A DNA stretch of 64,000 nt, from the NCBI GenBank assembly GCA_937895845.1, contig CALBLK010000071.1, positions 1-64,000 of the forward strand, read 5' to 3'. A program made the translations under genes and the position numbers. The notes beneath the pieces are model-generated. The model had not been told where the DNA came from. It did not search any database and worked only from the letters and a program-made list of their open reading frames with translations. The DNA comes from an uncultured Prevotella sp. GTDB lineage: Bacteria > Bacteroidota > Bacteroidia > Bacteroidales > Bacteroidaceae. Of this stretch, positions 43,841 through 52,815 are shown one piece after another. Position 1 is the stretch's first letter. Every line of letters begins with the position of its first letter.

Positions 43841-44566
43841 TCATTGTCTGTCATCCGCAGTCACGCCTTCAAGCCCGCCACCCTCTCGGGCATCAGCCCC
43901 GGCGGCAGCTGGCGGCACACCTATCTGCCCGTCCTTCATGTGAATGGTGCGGTCGGTGGTGGCGGCCAGCCCCTCGTCGTGCGTCACGATGACAAAGGTC
44001 TGGCCGAACTTGTCGCGCAGGTCGAAGAAGAGCTGGTGCAGCTCCGCCTTGTTCTTCGTGTCCAGACTGCCCGACGGCTCGTCGGCCAGAATCACCAGCG
44101 GGTTGTTCACCAGCGCCCTGGCCACGGCCACCCGCTGCTTCTCGCCGCCCGACAGTTCGCTGGGCTTGTGCGTGGCGCGGTCGGCCAGTCCCATGAACCT
44201 GAGCAGCTCGCCGGCGCGCTCTTTTGCCCGTTTGGTTGGCGCTCCGGCGATATAGGCCGGGATCATGACGTTCTCGATGGCCGTAAACTCCGGCAGCAGC
44301 TGGTGAAACTGGAACACAAATCCCAGCTTGCGGTTGCGGAAGTCGGCCAGCCTGTTGCTGCCCAGCGTGCAGATGTCCGTCCCGTCAATCACCACATGGC
44401 CGCTGTCCGGCCGGTCGAGCGTGCCGATAATCTGCAGGAGCGTGGTCTTGCCCGCCCCGCTCGGCCCGACGATACTCACGATTTCGCCCTTGTCAATGTG
44501 CAGGTCAATGCCCTTGAGCACCTGCAGCGAGCCGAAGCTCTTCTTTATTCCTTGAATCGCAATCAT
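43841..44566 (-). CDS. lolD: LolD-like ABC transporter ATPase
   Basis: ATPase likely powering lipoprotein release from the inner membrane (LolCDE). The 241-residue protein has Walker A GPSGAGKTT, signature LSGGEKQRVAVARAL, Walker B VILADEPSG and the H-loop IVTHDEGLA, in the MacB/LolD subfamily. The last 20 or so residues form a low-complexity tail (VPPAAAGADAREGGG). No LolC/E permease gene is adjacent, so the partner must be elsewhere. It could also serve another MacB-like exporter. Confidence 0.85.
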   Translation of the reverse strand: MIAIQGIKKSFGSLQVLKGIDLHIDKGEIVSIVGPSGAGKTTLLQIIGTLDRPDSGHVVIDGTDICTLGSNRLADFRNRKLGFVFQFHQLLPEFTAIENVMIPAYIAGAPTKRAKERAGELLRFMGLADRATHKPSELSGGEKQRVAVARALVNNPLVILADEPSGSLDTKNKAELHQLFFDLRDKFGQTFVIVTHDEGLAATTDRTIHMKDGQIGVPPAAAGADAREGGGLEGVTADDRQ

Positions 44567-44613
44567 TCTTGGTTATCTGTTAAATGGGTGTTCTTAATCA
44601 TCTGTCACAGCCA

Positions 44614-46794
44614 CTATGCCGTCTGCTGCGCGCCGCCTTCCGGCTCCTGTGCTGTTCCGCCAGCACCTTTTGCCCCCCGGTGCAGCCAGCCAATCAGCGT
44701 GGAGTAGACACTCTCGCGCTCGATGCGCTGCGGTGCCGTGAAGGTCATCGCGTCCTGCGGCTGCCCGTTCTGGTCAGGGTAAACGATGATGAGGCTGCAC
44801 GAGGGGAAGAACAGGGTCAGCTCCTTTGGCAGGTTCTCGAACGCCGGCTTGTAGGAGACGGTGCCGCTGCGCGCCGAGATGACCACAAGCAGATGGTCGT
44901 CTCTCACCTCGTCTTTCAGCCGTTCAATCTCCTTCCAGTGCTGCATCACCACGAACTCGGCCCTCACCTCGGGGTGCCGGTGCTGCAGATAGCGGGCTAT
45001 GAGCGCGTTGGTCTCTGACCGGCCATGAAAGGAGATGCGGCAGCCAAGGTTGCCGGCAAGCCGGGCGAGCCGCTCGGTCCAGCGGTAGAACCCGGGTTCG
45101 AACTCGACCCTCGACGGCACGGCCACCACTATGCGGCGGATGGTGCTGAGCGGCCGGAGGATACGGCAGATGAAAATCTGCCGGTTGATCTCGCTGACAA
45201 GCCCCTGGGTGTAGGCGCCCCAGAAAGAGTCGGCCTGACTGCGCCGCCGGTGCAGTCCCATGATAATCTCGCTGGCGTCGTTCTCCTTGAAGGCGTGCTT
45301 GATGCCGTTGGCGATGTTGGTGGCCAGGCGGCTCTGCGTCTGCATCCTCACGTCGGCCGCCGTGGCGGCGGCCTCGGCATGGCGGAGTATGCGCTGGCCG
45401 TCGCTCCTGTTGCGGCGGCTGTCCATGTTGTCGTACACCACGTTGATGCCCACCAGTCCGCGGTTCAGCCTCTTGTTGCGGGTCAGGATGGCCAGCTGCA
45501 CCAGCGCGTCGGCGTCCTCCGCGTGCTGAAGGGGCAGCAGCAGCTTCTCGTCGTCGCCCCCGCACTCGGGCTCCGATGGCTGCATGCGCTCGCGCAGCAG
45601 AATGTTGCGCGCCGAGCCTTCCACCACGACAGAGCTGATGATGCAGGTGAAGAGAATCATCATCACCACACCGTTGAGCATGTCCGCATCCACCAGGTAG
45701 CCCCCGCCGGCGGTCTTCATCGTCATGCCAACCATGGTCATGGCGATGCTGCCGGCGGCATGGGCCTCGGTAAGCCCGAACATCATGTTGGCCGACGGCC
45801 ACGGCATCTTGAAGCAAAAGGCCGAGGCGTATGCCGCCGCAGCCTTGCTGAGCGTGGCAAACACCACCGTCCACGCCACCACCCACAGGGTGTGAACGCC
45901 GTGGAAGAGCACGGAGAGGTCGATGAGCATGCCCACGCCAATGAGAAAATAAGGTACAAAGAGGGCGTTGCCGATGAACTCGATGCGGTTCATCAGCGGT
46001 GAAACGCCGGGGATGAAGCGGTTAAAGATGAGACCGGCGAGGAAAGCGCCAAAGATACCCTCAAGGCCGCACATCTCAGAAGTGGCGGCGCAGAGGAAGA
46101 GCACGCTCAGCACAAAGATGTAGAGCATCACCGAGTCGGCATAGCGGCTGAAGAACCAGCGGACGAGCCGGGGCAGCAGGAACACCGCCGCCGCGCAGAA
46201 CGCCACCACCCTGGCCACAAAGGCCACCCAGAACGTGACGCCGGTGCCGCCACTGTCCGTGCCCGCCACCACGATGGCGGCCAGGATGAGCAGGGCCAGC
46301 GTGAGCGCAATCATCGACGAGCCTACGCTCAGCGTCACACTGGGGTGCCGCTGCAAGCCATACTTGCAGACTATGGGATAGGCGATGAGCGTGTTTGACG
46401 ACAGGATGCACGACAGCAGCAGCGACGCAAGGGGCGAGTAGCCCAGCACGAAAACGCCCGCGACATAGCCAGTGACAAAAGGCACCGTGAAAGTGAGCAG
46501 GGAGAAGACAACGAGGCGCAAGCGCTCCTTCTTCAGGTCACGCACGTTCATCTCAAGCCCCGCAAGAAACATGATGTAGAGCACGCCCACCCTGCCGAAA
46601 AGCTCGAACGACGAGTCACGCTCAAGGATGTTCAGCCCGTAGCGTCCCACCAGCACGCCGGCGAGCACCATCCCGATGATGTGGGGAATGCGGAGCTTGC
46701 TGCACACGATGGGCGCCAGCAGGATGATGCACAACACAACGAAGAAGATGAGCGTCGGGTCGGTGATGGGAAAGCAGTGAGATATATCGGGCAT
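44614..46794 (-). CDS. monovalent cation:proton antiporter (CPA2) with C-terminal Usp-like domain
   Basis: Inner-membrane Na+ or K+/H+ exchanger. The 726-residue protein has about 12 hydrophobic segments (residues 15-400), including CPA2-type motifs FLAGLEMN and GAFLAGLIFNRFIPG. The cytoplasmic C-terminal half (about 420-700) resembles a universal-stress-protein fold (RIVVAVPSRVEFEPGF, LLVVISARSGTVSY). Such antiporter plus Usp-like fusions occur in Bacteroidales. A weaker -7-like box (CACCTTTG on the minus strand, 46832-46825) lies upstream. lolD follows after 47 bases. Confidence 0.88.
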   Translation of the reverse strand: MPDISHCFPITDPTLIFFVVLCIILLAPIVCSKLRIPHIIGMVLAGVLVGRYGLNILERDSSFELFGRVGVLYIMFLAGLEMNVRDLKKERLRLVVFSLLTFTVPFVTGYVAGVFVLGYSPLASLLLSCILSSNTLIAYPIVCKYGLQRHPSVTLSVGSSMIALTLALLILAAIVVAGTDSGGTGVTFWVAFVARVVAFCAAAVFLLPRLVRWFFSRYADSVMLYIFVLSVLFLCAATSEMCGLEGIFGAFLAGLIFNRFIPGVSPLMNRIEFIGNALFVPYFLIGVGMLIDLSVLFHGVHTLWVVAWTVVFATLSKAAAAYASAFCFKMPWPSANMMFGLTEAHAAGSIAMTMVGMTMKTAGGGYLVDADMLNGVVMMILFTCIISSVVVEGSARNILLRERMQPSEPECGGDDEKLLLPLQHAEDADALVQLAILTRNKRLNRGLVGINVVYDNMDSRRNRSDGQRILRHAEAAATAADVRMQTQSRLATNIANGIKHAFKENDASEIIMGLHRRRSQADSFWGAYTQGLVSEINRQIFICRILRPLSTIRRIVVAVPSRVEFEPGFYRWTERLARLAGNLGCRISFHGRSETNALIARYLQHRHPEVRAEFVVMQHWKEIERLKDEVRDDHLLVVISARSGTVSYKPAFENLPKELTLFFPSCSLIIVYPDQNGQPQDAMTFTAPQRIERESVYSTLIGWLHRGAKGAGGTAQEPEGGAQQTA

Positions 46795-46875
46795 AGCGTT
46801 TAAAGACTTTTGCTATTCGCTATGCAAAGGTGCAAAAAAAATATCACATCCTCACGGTTATTGGGTCAAAAGTTG

Positions 46876-46883
46876 TACTTTTG
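46876..46883 (+). promoter_or_regulatory. -7 box of asd promoter
   Basis: TACTTTTG 81 bases before the asd ATG. No lysine riboswitch-like structure fits in the short leader. Confidence 0.5.
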
Positions 46884-46963
46884 CAAACAAATATGGCCGG
46901 TTTTCGCCGCCGGCAAGTCAGATTTCTGACCATGATGACAATTAACCAAACCCATAAAGACCT

Positions 46964-47974
46964 ATGAAAGTAGCTATTGTTGGCGCGAGCGGAGCCGTGG
47001 GACAGGAGTTTCTGCGCGTGCTTGCCGAGAGAGACTTCCCGCTGGACGGCCTGGTGCTGTTCGGCTCTGAGCGCAGTGCCGGAAGGAAATACCCCTTCCG
47101 CGGCAAGGAGTATGAGGTGAGACTGCTGCAGCATAACGACGACTTCAGGGGCGTTGACATCGCCTTCACATCGGCCGGAGCGGGCACCTCGAAGGCGTTT
47201 GCGGCCGACATCACCAAGTTTGGCGCGGTGATGATCGACAATTCCAGCGCCTTCCGCATGGACGAGGATGTGCCCCTGGTGGTGCCCGAGTGCAACGCCG
47301 AGGACGCGCTCTGCCGCCCGCGCGGCATCATTGCCAACCCCAACTGCACCACCATCATGATGGTGGTGGTGCTCAAGCCGCTGGAGCGCCTCAGCCACAT
47401 CAAGCGCATCCACATCGCCAGCTACCAGAGCGCGAGCGGCGCCGGGGCCGCTGCCATGGACGAGCTGCAGCAGCAGTACCGCGAGCTGGCCGAGGGCAAG
47501 CCTGTCACGGTGAGCAAGTTCCCCTACCAGCTGGCCTACAACGTGATTCCGCAGATTGACGTTTTCCAGCCCAACGGCTACACCAAGGAGGAGATGAAGA
47601 TGTTTAACGAGACGCGGAAGATTATGCACAGCGACGTGAAATGCTCGGCCATGTGCGTCAGGGTGTCGTCACTGCGCGCCCACTGCGAGTCCGTGTGGAT
47701 TGAGACCGAGCGGCCCATCTCTGTCGAGGAGGCGCAGCGCGCCATCGCCGCCGCCCCGGGCGTGACCCTCGAGGACGACCCTGCCCACCTGGTCTACCCC
47801 ATGCCGCTCGACACTGCCGGCAAGGACGATGTGTATGTGGGCCGCGTGCGCAAGGACCTTGCCGACGACTGCGGCCTCACGTTCTGGCTCAGCGGCGACC
47901 AGATTCGCAAGGGCGCCGCCCTCAATGCGGTTCAGATTGCCGAGTACCTGATTAAGGCGGGCAGCGTGAAATAG
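46964..47974 (+). CDS. asd: aspartate-semialdehyde dehydrogenase
   Basis: NADPH-dependent reduction of aspartyl phosphate to aspartate semialdehyde in lysine, threonine and methionine synthesis. The 336-residue protein begins with a Rossmann motif (VAIVGASGAVGQEF), has the phosphate-binding MIDNSSAFRMD and the catalytic Cys128 in ANPNCTT, and the substrate-binding segment (YQSASGAGAAAMDEL). The length is standard. It stands alone. Confidence 0.96.
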   Translation: MKVAIVGASGAVGQEFLRVLAERDFPLDGLVLFGSERSAGRKYPFRGKEYEVRLLQHNDDFRGVDIAFTSAGAGTSKAFAADITKFGAVMIDNSSAFRMDEDVPLVVPECNAEDALCRPRGIIANPNCTTIMMVVVLKPLERLSHIKRIHIASYQSASGAGAAAMDELQQQYRELAEGKPVTVSKFPYQLAYNVIPQIDVFQPNGYTKEEMKMFNETRKIMHSDVKCSAMCVRVSSLRAHCESVWIETERPISVEEAQRAIAAAPGVTLEDDPAHLVYPMPLDTAGKDDVYVGRVRKDLADDCGLTFWLSGDQIRKGAALNAVQIAEYLIKAGSVK

Positions 47975-48007
47975 TCTCCCCGAGGCGCCGTTTGCCTGGC
48001 ATACATA

Positions 48008-48049
48008 AAGCAAGCCGGCACCCTGACCAGTCAGGGTGCCGGCTTGCTT
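48008..48049. terminator. bidirectional terminator, 19-bp perfect stem
   Basis: Arms 48008-48026 and 48031-48049 are exact reverse complements with a CCAG loop. It lies between the convergent asd and rubrerythrin genes. Confidence 0.8.
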
Positions 48050-48070
48050 GTCCTGCCAGCGGCGGGCCGG

Positions 48071-48613
48071 TCAGTAGTTCTCGGCCATCACCTCGAAGTA
48101 GCTCTGCGGATGGTCGCACACGGGGCACACCTCGGGCGCGTCGCTGCTAATGACAATGTGCCCGCAGTTGCGGCACTGCCAGATGGTGTCGCCCGCACGC
48201 GAGAACACCGCGCCCTGCCCGATGTTGGCCAGCAGCTTGCGGTAGCGCTCCTCGTGGTGGCGCTCGATGGCGGCCACGCCGCGCATCCTGGCGGCAATCT
48301 CGGCGAAGCCCTCCGCGTCGGCCTCCTTGGCCATGCGGTCATACATGTCGGTCCACTCGTAGTTCTCGCCCTCTGCGGCAGCCTTCAGGTTGGCCGCAGT
48401 GTCCCCGATGGCGCCGCCCTCAAGGTACTTGAGCCACAGCTTGGCGTGCTCCGCCTCGTTGGCGGCGGTCTCCTCGAACAGTGCTGCAATCTGCATGTAG
48501 CCGTCCTTCCTGGCCCTCGAGGCGAAACAGGTGTACTTGCTGCGCGCCTGCGACTCGCCGGCAAAGGCTTCCTTCAGGTTCCTTTCGGTCTTTGTTCCTT
48601 TCAGCTCTTTCAT
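48071..48613 (-). CDS. rubrerythrin
   Basis: Non-heme diiron peroxidase protecting anaerobes from hydrogen peroxide. The 180-residue protein from the ATG at 48613 has a four-helix ferritin-like domain with diiron ligands (FAGESQARSKY, AANEAEHAKL, EGENYEW, RHHEERY) and a C-terminal rubredoxin-like Fe(Cys)4 centre (WQCRNCG, then CPVCDH). The frame is open 23 codons further upstream, but the family start is MKELKGTKTERNL. It follows the alkaline phosphatase gene after 26 bases and ends before a strong terminator. Confidence 0.94.
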   Translation of the reverse strand: MKELKGTKTERNLKEAFAGESQARSKYTCFASRARKDGYMQIAALFEETAANEAEHAKLWLKYLEGGAIGDTAANLKAAAEGENYEWTDMYDRMAKEADAEGFAEIAARMRGVAAIERHHEERYRKLLANIGQGAVFSRAGDTIWQCRNCGHIVISSDAPEVCPVCDHPQSYFEVMAENY

Positions 48614-48639
48614 GTCTGTGCCTGTTTTCGGTGACCGCT

Positions 48640-50058
48640 TTATTGCTGCTGCCAGCCAGCGGCCTTGGCAATCATCTTGCATATCTCGGTGTTGTCAATG
48701 CGTCCGTGGAACTGCTCGGCCCCGGCGCCGATGGCAAAGCAGGGCACATAGCCGTCGCTGTGGTCGTAGGTGCCCCAGTTCACGTTGGCACACTCGGCCA
48801 TGACCATCCTCACGGTGGCGGCCAGCTCGTCGTCTTTCTGGTAGAGCGTCTTCACGCTCTCGCCCTTTCCGGCCATGATGTGCTCAAAGGCCGTTTCCAG
48901 CCGGCGCGTCTGACTGTCGGAAAGCCTCACCTTGTCCCAGAAGCCGAAGTTGTCGGCCAGGAAGCCTTTAACCACGTTCCAGCTGTACCTGTCGCCATAC
49001 TTCTCGTGCATGGCGTGCAGCTCCTTGCCCAGCCGCTCGATGCTCATGCGCTGGCTGCCAGCCACACCGAGGTGGAGGTCGTAGCCCTTGCGGCCCAGCA
49101 CGAAGCCGCCTGTCTCGTGGTCGGCGGTCACGACGATAAGGGTCTCGTCGGGATGCTGCTGGTAGAACTCGTAGGCCACCCTGATGGCGTTGTCCATGTC
49201 AATCAGTTCGTGGATGAAGCACAGGTCGTTGCTGTGGCAGGCCCAGTCGATCTTGCCCCCCTCGGCCATCAGGAAGAAGCCCTTTTTCTCGCCCTGTTTC
49301 TTGGTGAGAAAGTTGATGGCGGCGCGTGTCACGTCGGTGAGCGACAGGTCGCCTTTCCTGCGGTCGATGGCGTAGGGCAGACTGTAGCGGTCGCTCTTGC
49401 TGGCCTCCTCCGTCTGCAACAGGATCATGCGGCCGGCCTTGGCGGCCTTTTTCCGGTAGTCACGGTAGCCACGCGCAATGGTGAAGCCCTTGGCGGCGGC
49501 CTGTTTGTAGAGGTCAGCGGCGGCCCCTTTCGGCCCGTCCGGCTCCAGAAAGTCCGAGCCGGCATAAAAGTCGTTCTCGCTGTCCACCAGCTGCTGGCCG
49601 ATGGTGGCATACTCCTTGCGGCTGCCCACGTGGGCGTAGAACGCGGCCGGCGTGGCGTGGTCAACGCTCACGGTGGTGGCGATGCCCACCGCTGCGCCCG
49701 CCTTGCGCGCCCAGTCGGCCACGCAGGTCACGGGCGTCGTGAGATCCTTGAGCACGCCGAGCGCGCCGTTCTTGGTCTTGTGGCCCGAGGCGAGGGCCGT
49801 GCCGCCGGCGGCAGAGTCGGTAATGCCGTTGGTGGCGCTCTGGGTGTTGACAAAGGCGGCATAGGGGAACGAGGGGAAGCAGAGGCTCCTGGTGCCGATG
49901 CGCCCCTCCAGGGCAGCGAGATAGGTCTCGGCGGCATCCACCTGGTTAACGCCCATTCCGTCGCCTATAAAGTAAAACACATACTTGGCCCTTGGCTGGG
50001 CCATCACCGTGACCGCCAGCAACAGCAGGCCCCACACGGTCAACATTCTCTTTCTCAT
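48640..50058 (-). CDS. secreted alkaline phosphatase
   Basis: Hydrolyses phosphomonoesters in the periplasm. The 472-residue protein has a signal peptide (LTVWGLLLLAVTVMA), the first metal-site motif FIGDGMG and the nucleophile Ser82 in TDSAAGGTALASG. Later metal ligands are in the VTADHETGG segment. The length and order fit the PhoA-type alkaline phosphatases common in Bacteroidales. A -7 box lies 37 bases upstream (50095-50102 minus). Transcription probably continues into rubrerythrin. Confidence 0.92.
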   Translation of the reverse strand: MRKRMLTVWGLLLLAVTVMAQPRAKYVFYFIGDGMGVNQVDAAETYLAALEGRIGTRSLCFPSFPYAAFVNTQSATNGITDSAAGGTALASGHKTKNGALGVLKDLTTPVTCVADWARKAGAAVGIATTVSVDHATPAAFYAHVGSRKEYATIGQQLVDSENDFYAGSDFLEPDGPKGAAADLYKQAAAKGFTIARGYRDYRKKAAKAGRMILLQTEEASKSDRYSLPYAIDRRKGDLSLTDVTRAAINFLTKKQGEKKGFFLMAEGGKIDWACHSNDLCFIHELIDMDNAIRVAYEFYQQHPDETLIVVTADHETGGFVLGRKGYDLHLGVAGSQRMSIERLGKELHAMHEKYGDRYSWNVVKGFLADNFGFWDKVRLSDSQTRRLETAFEHIMAGKGESVKTLYQKDDELAATVRMVMAECANVNWGTYDHSDGYVPCFAIGAGAEQFHGRIDNTEICKMIAKAAGWQQQ

Positions 50059-50094
50059 GTCTTCTTACTGATTTGGTAGTTGTTGTTGATGATG

Positions 50095-50102
50095 CAAAGG
50101 TA
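50095..50102 (-). promoter_or_regulatory. -7 box of alkaline phosphatase promoter
   Basis: CAAAGGTA on the plus strand reads TACCTTTG on the minus strand, 37 bases before the ATG. Confidence 0.45.
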
Positions 50103-50343
50103 GTGCTTTTTAGCCATTCGCCGCGCTTTTTCCCGTTTTCTTTTCACGCCAAAAGGGCCTGTTTGCCCGCGGGCGGCGGGCGGCCGGGGCGGGGCGTCCC
50201 CGCACGCTCAGTGACAGGAAAGCGGGCCTTTCCGGGCTGTCCGTGCAGCCATTGCCACAACGCGCGGCCTCCGCAAGGGGGCCGCTTTTGGGTGCCAGGA
50301 GGGGCACATGCGTAGGCCTGGTGAGGCGTTTCAAAAATGAAAA

Positions 50344-50475
50344 GGTGCGTTTGGCCTTGTCAAACGGTGCGTTTGACCGTGCAAAACGGTGCGTTCGAGC
50401 GCGCAAAACAGTGCGTTCGAGCGTGCAAAACGGTGCGTTCGAGCGCGCAAAACAGTGCGTTCGGCAGTGCAAAAA
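50344..50475. repeat. six tandem 22-bp repeats
   Basis: Six contiguous units of consensus RGTGCGTTYGAnCGnGCAAAAC start at 50344, 50366, 50388, 50410, 50432 and 50454. Units 3 and 5 are identical. There are no spacers, so this is a minisatellite, not a CRISPR array. Each unit holds TGCG and GCA half-sites that could pair between neighbouring units. Confidence 0.85.
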
Positions 50476-50506
50476 CGGCCGTTCCGCAAGGTGGGAACGG
50501 CCGTTT
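50473..50506 (-). terminator. terminator of the lipoprotein gene
   Basis: A 13-bp perfect stem AAACGGCCGTTCC / GGAACGGCCGTTT, loop 8 bases; on the minus strand it is followed by T residues (plus 50471-50475 is AAAAA). It begins ten bases after the stop. Confidence 0.8.
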
Positions 50507-50515
50507 CAGAAAGGT

Positions 50516-51391
50516 TTATTTTCTCTTAGTGGGCACGTTAAACTCCTTCATCTGCGATGTAATCTCGTTGTCGCCCTGCACAACGGCCACATGGAGCGTT
50601 ATCTCGCCGTCCTTCAGGCGCCTGTCGCCGTAGACCGTGGCCGTGTAGCGCACACCCTGTCCCGGGGCGATGCTCTCGACCCTGACGCTCGGCGAGATGT
50701 GGACGTGCCTGTTGCCCGTGGTCTCCAGCACGGTGGGCGTGAGACCGTAGATGGGTCTGCCGGAGCGGTTCATGATGTCAAAGGACACCTGGCTCTCCTC
50801 GCCGGCAGCCAGGACACCGTCGCCCGAGCGGTCAACAAAGGTGGCGTTGCACACCTCGACCAGCGCGTTGAAGCGGAACTTGTAGTCGCCCTTGATGTTG
50901 CTCAGCTGCCCTACGGTCAGCTCGCGAGGTGTCACCTCCTCGGCCTTCACCGTCGAGAAGGTGTCATTGCCGTCCGGATACTCGCCCGCGGCGCCGCCGT
51001 CAAAGTCAATGCGGTCGTCGCCGCTGTTGGTGGGGTTGAAGCCGCTGCCGGCATCCGCGGCACGCTCGCCGCCCGGCTGCTGGCTGTAGCCGCGCTGCCC
51101 GCGCTGCCCGCGCGGACTGTATTCGGCCTCGCGGTCGCGCTGGTAGCGTTCGTACCTGTCCTGCTGCGCACGGTCGGCTGCCGAGCCGATGGCCGCTCCG
51201 GCCACCGCCCCGCCAGCCATTCCCACAATGGTGCCGATGTCGGCGCCGCGCGGCCCGCCGTTGATGCCGCCAATGGCCGAACCCAACACAGACCCTATCT
51301 GACTGCCCATAAAGGCTCCCTCGCCGGCGTAGCTTCCGCAGCCGGAGAGCGCCAGGGTGCCGCACAGTGTTATAGTCAAAGCTTTTTTCAT
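50516..51391 (-). CDS. lipoprotein with glycine-zipper segment
   Basis: A 291-residue lipoprotein: signal peptide with lipobox LALSGC. Then comes a glycine-zipper region (GSQIGSVLGSAIGGINGG, and IVGMAGGAVAGAAIGSA) resembling YMGG-like proteins that insert in the outer membrane. A polar, low-complexity linker rich in Gly/Arg/Gln follows (about 75-115), and then a beta-rich C-terminal domain with an SGDGVLAAGEESQVSFD segment. The ATG at 51391 is chosen because it starts the lipobox. A -7 box is at 51418. Function unknown; probably an outer-membrane or cell-surface anchor. Confidence 0.8.
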   Translation of the reverse strand: MKKALTITLCGTLALSGCGSYAGEGAFMGSQIGSVLGSAIGGINGGPRGADIGTIVGMAGGAVAGAAIGSAADRAQQDRYERYQRDREAEYSPRGQRGQRGYSQQPGGERAADAGSGFNPTNSGDDRIDFDGGAAGEYPDGNDTFSTVKAEEVTPRELTVGQLSNIKGDYKFRFNALVEVCNATFVDRSGDGVLAAGEESQVSFDIMNRSGRPIYGLTPTVLETTGNRHVHISPSVRVESIAPGQGVRYTATVYGDRRLKDGEITLHVAVVQGDNEITSQMKEFNVPTKRK

Positions 51392-51417
51392 TGTCTGCTG
51401 CCTTAATGTCACAGCCA

Positions 51418-51425
51418 CAAAGGTA
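51418..51425 (-). promoter_or_regulatory. -7 box of the lipoprotein gene
   Basis: CAAAGGTA on the plus strand reads TACCTTTG on the minus strand, 27 bases before the ATG. Confidence 0.45.
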
Positions 51426-51589
51426 CGCCTTTTGTCACAAAGGGCCATGAAGATTTCCCTAAAAGTGGATAGGGATTTGCCTAAAAAAGGTTTTGCAATG
51501 TGCGTTTTGCAATTTGATTAAAATGTGGAAAACAGTGTGAAATAAATGCGAAAATGGGTGATTACGCACGTGAAAAGCTCGGAAAAATC

Positions 51590-51620
51590 TTGTCAGAGAC
51601 AAATTAAAGCACTACCTTTG
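51590..51620 (+). promoter_or_regulatory. -33/-7 promoter of fbaA
   Basis: TTG (51590-51592), a 20-base spacer and TACCTTTG (51613-51620), 50 bases before the ATG. Confidence 0.75.
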
Positions 51621-51669
51621 CGACCAGAACAAGCGGAATTTTCTAATTAACATCAAAATACTTTGAATT

Positions 51670-52680
51670 ATGGTAAGTTATAAGACACTGGGCTTGGTAA
51701 ACACCAGAGAGATGTTTAAGCGGGCCATCAACGGCGGTTATGCCATTCCTGCCTTCAACTTCAACAACATGGAGCAGCTGCAGGCCATCATCAAGGCTTC
51801 GTCTGAGATGAAGTCACCGGTCATCCTGCAGGTGTCAAAGGGCGCGCGCAACTACGCCAACCAGACGCTGCTGCGCTACATGGCCGAAGGTGCCGTGCAG
51901 TACGCCAAGGAGCTGGGCTGCAAGCACCCCGAGATTGTGCTCCACCTCGACCACGGCGACAGCTTCGAGCTGTGCAAGAGCTGCGTTGACACGGGCTTCT
52001 CGTCTGTGATGATTGACGGCTCGGCCCTTCCTTACGACGAGAACGTGGCCCTCACCAAGAAGGTGGTTGACTACGCGCACCAGTTTGACGTGACTGTCGA
52101 GGGCGAGCTTGGCGTGCTCGCCGGCGTTGAGGACGAGGTGTCTTCCGAGGTATGCCACTACACAAAGCCCGAGGAGGTGCAGGACTTCGTGTCGAAGACC
52201 GGCGTTGACTCGCTGGCCATCTCCATCGGCACTTCGCACGGTGCCTACAAGTTCAAGCCCGAGCAGTGCACCCGCGACCCGAAGACGGGCAGGCTCGTGC
52301 CACCGCCACTGGCATTCGACGTGCTTGACGAGATCATGGTGAAGCTGCCCGGATTCCCCATCGTGCTCCACGGCTCGTCTTCCGTTCCGCAGGAGTATGT
52401 TGACATGATCAACAAGTACGGAGGCAAGCTGCCCGACGCTGTGGGCATCCCCGAGGAGCAGCTGCGCAAGGCAGCCAAGAGCGCAGTGTGCAAGATTAAC
52501 ATCGACTCTGACTCCCGCCTGGCCTTTACCGCCGCCGTGCGCAAGGTGCTGGCCGAGAAGCCGGGCGAGTTTGACCCCCGCAAGTACTGCGGTCCCGCCC
52601 GCGACGAAATGGAGAAGATGTACTGCCACAAGATTGTCGACGTGCTCGGCTCTAACAACAAGCTGGCCCAGCTTGACTGA
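51670..52680 (+). CDS. fbaA: class II fructose-bisphosphate aldolase
   Basis: Cleaves fructose 1,6-bisphosphate in glycolysis using a zinc ion. The 336-residue protein shows AIPAFNFNNMEQLQA, the metal-site HLDHGDSFE, the GELGVLAGVEDEV segment and the zinc-histidine region LAISIGTSHGAYK and IVLHGSSSV. The length and the VEGELG region place it in the class IIA/B aldolases of Bacteroidales. It stands alone, with its own promoter and terminator. Confidence 0.96.
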   Translation: MVSYKTLGLVNTREMFKRAINGGYAIPAFNFNNMEQLQAIIKASSEMKSPVILQVSKGARNYANQTLLRYMAEGAVQYAKELGCKHPEIVLHLDHGDSFELCKSCVDTGFSSVMIDGSALPYDENVALTKKVVDYAHQFDVTVEGELGVLAGVEDEVSSEVCHYTKPEEVQDFVSKTGVDSLAISIGTSHGAYKFKPEQCTRDPKTGRLVPPPLAFDVLDEIMVKLPGFPIVLHGSSSVPQEYVDMINKYGGKLPDAVGIPEEQLRKAAKSAVCKINIDSDSRLAFTAAVRKVLAEKPGEFDPRKYCGPARDEMEKMYCHKIVDVLGSNNKLAQLD

Positions 52681-52708
52681 CCGCGACAGCGACAGCAGAA
52701 ACCCACAG

Positions 52709-52741
52709 GGGCCGTCTTCCGCAAGGGAGACGGCCCTTTTT
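52709..52741 (+). terminator. rho-independent terminator of fbaA
   Basis: A 12-bp stem GGGCCGTCTTCC / GGGAGACGGCCC (one T-G pair) with GCAA loop, then TTTTT. Confidence 0.9.
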
Positions 52742-52807
52742 GGTGGCATTTCCACTGCCTTGAGCATGAAAACACAGCCAAAACGGCTGTAATCAGCGGA
52801 AAAACCG

Positions 52808-52815
52808 TAACTTTG
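52808..52815 (+). promoter_or_regulatory. -7 box upstream of the FAH-family gene
   Basis: TAACTTTG at the edge of a duplicated 39-base segment. The second copy has TGCCTTTG at the same place and so has lost the TA. Confidence 0.45.

Larger units (their letters stand above)
50059..50515. other. intergenic region upstream of alkaline phosphatase
   Basis: Contains the alkaline phosphatase -7 box, the CACGCCAAAAGGGC block shared with 28230-28243, a GC-rich stretch, six tandem 22-bp repeats (50344-50475) and the terminator of the next gene. Plus-strand open frames through the repeats are repeat by-products and are not called. Confidence 0.6.

Noticed and set aside
46884..46963. Lysine riboswitch before asd
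   Set aside because: The leader is about 80 bases, too short for the roughly 170-base element, and has no matching structure.
50344..50475. CRISPR array
   Set aside because: Units are contiguous with no unique spacers and no cas genes nearby; it is a plain tandem repeat.
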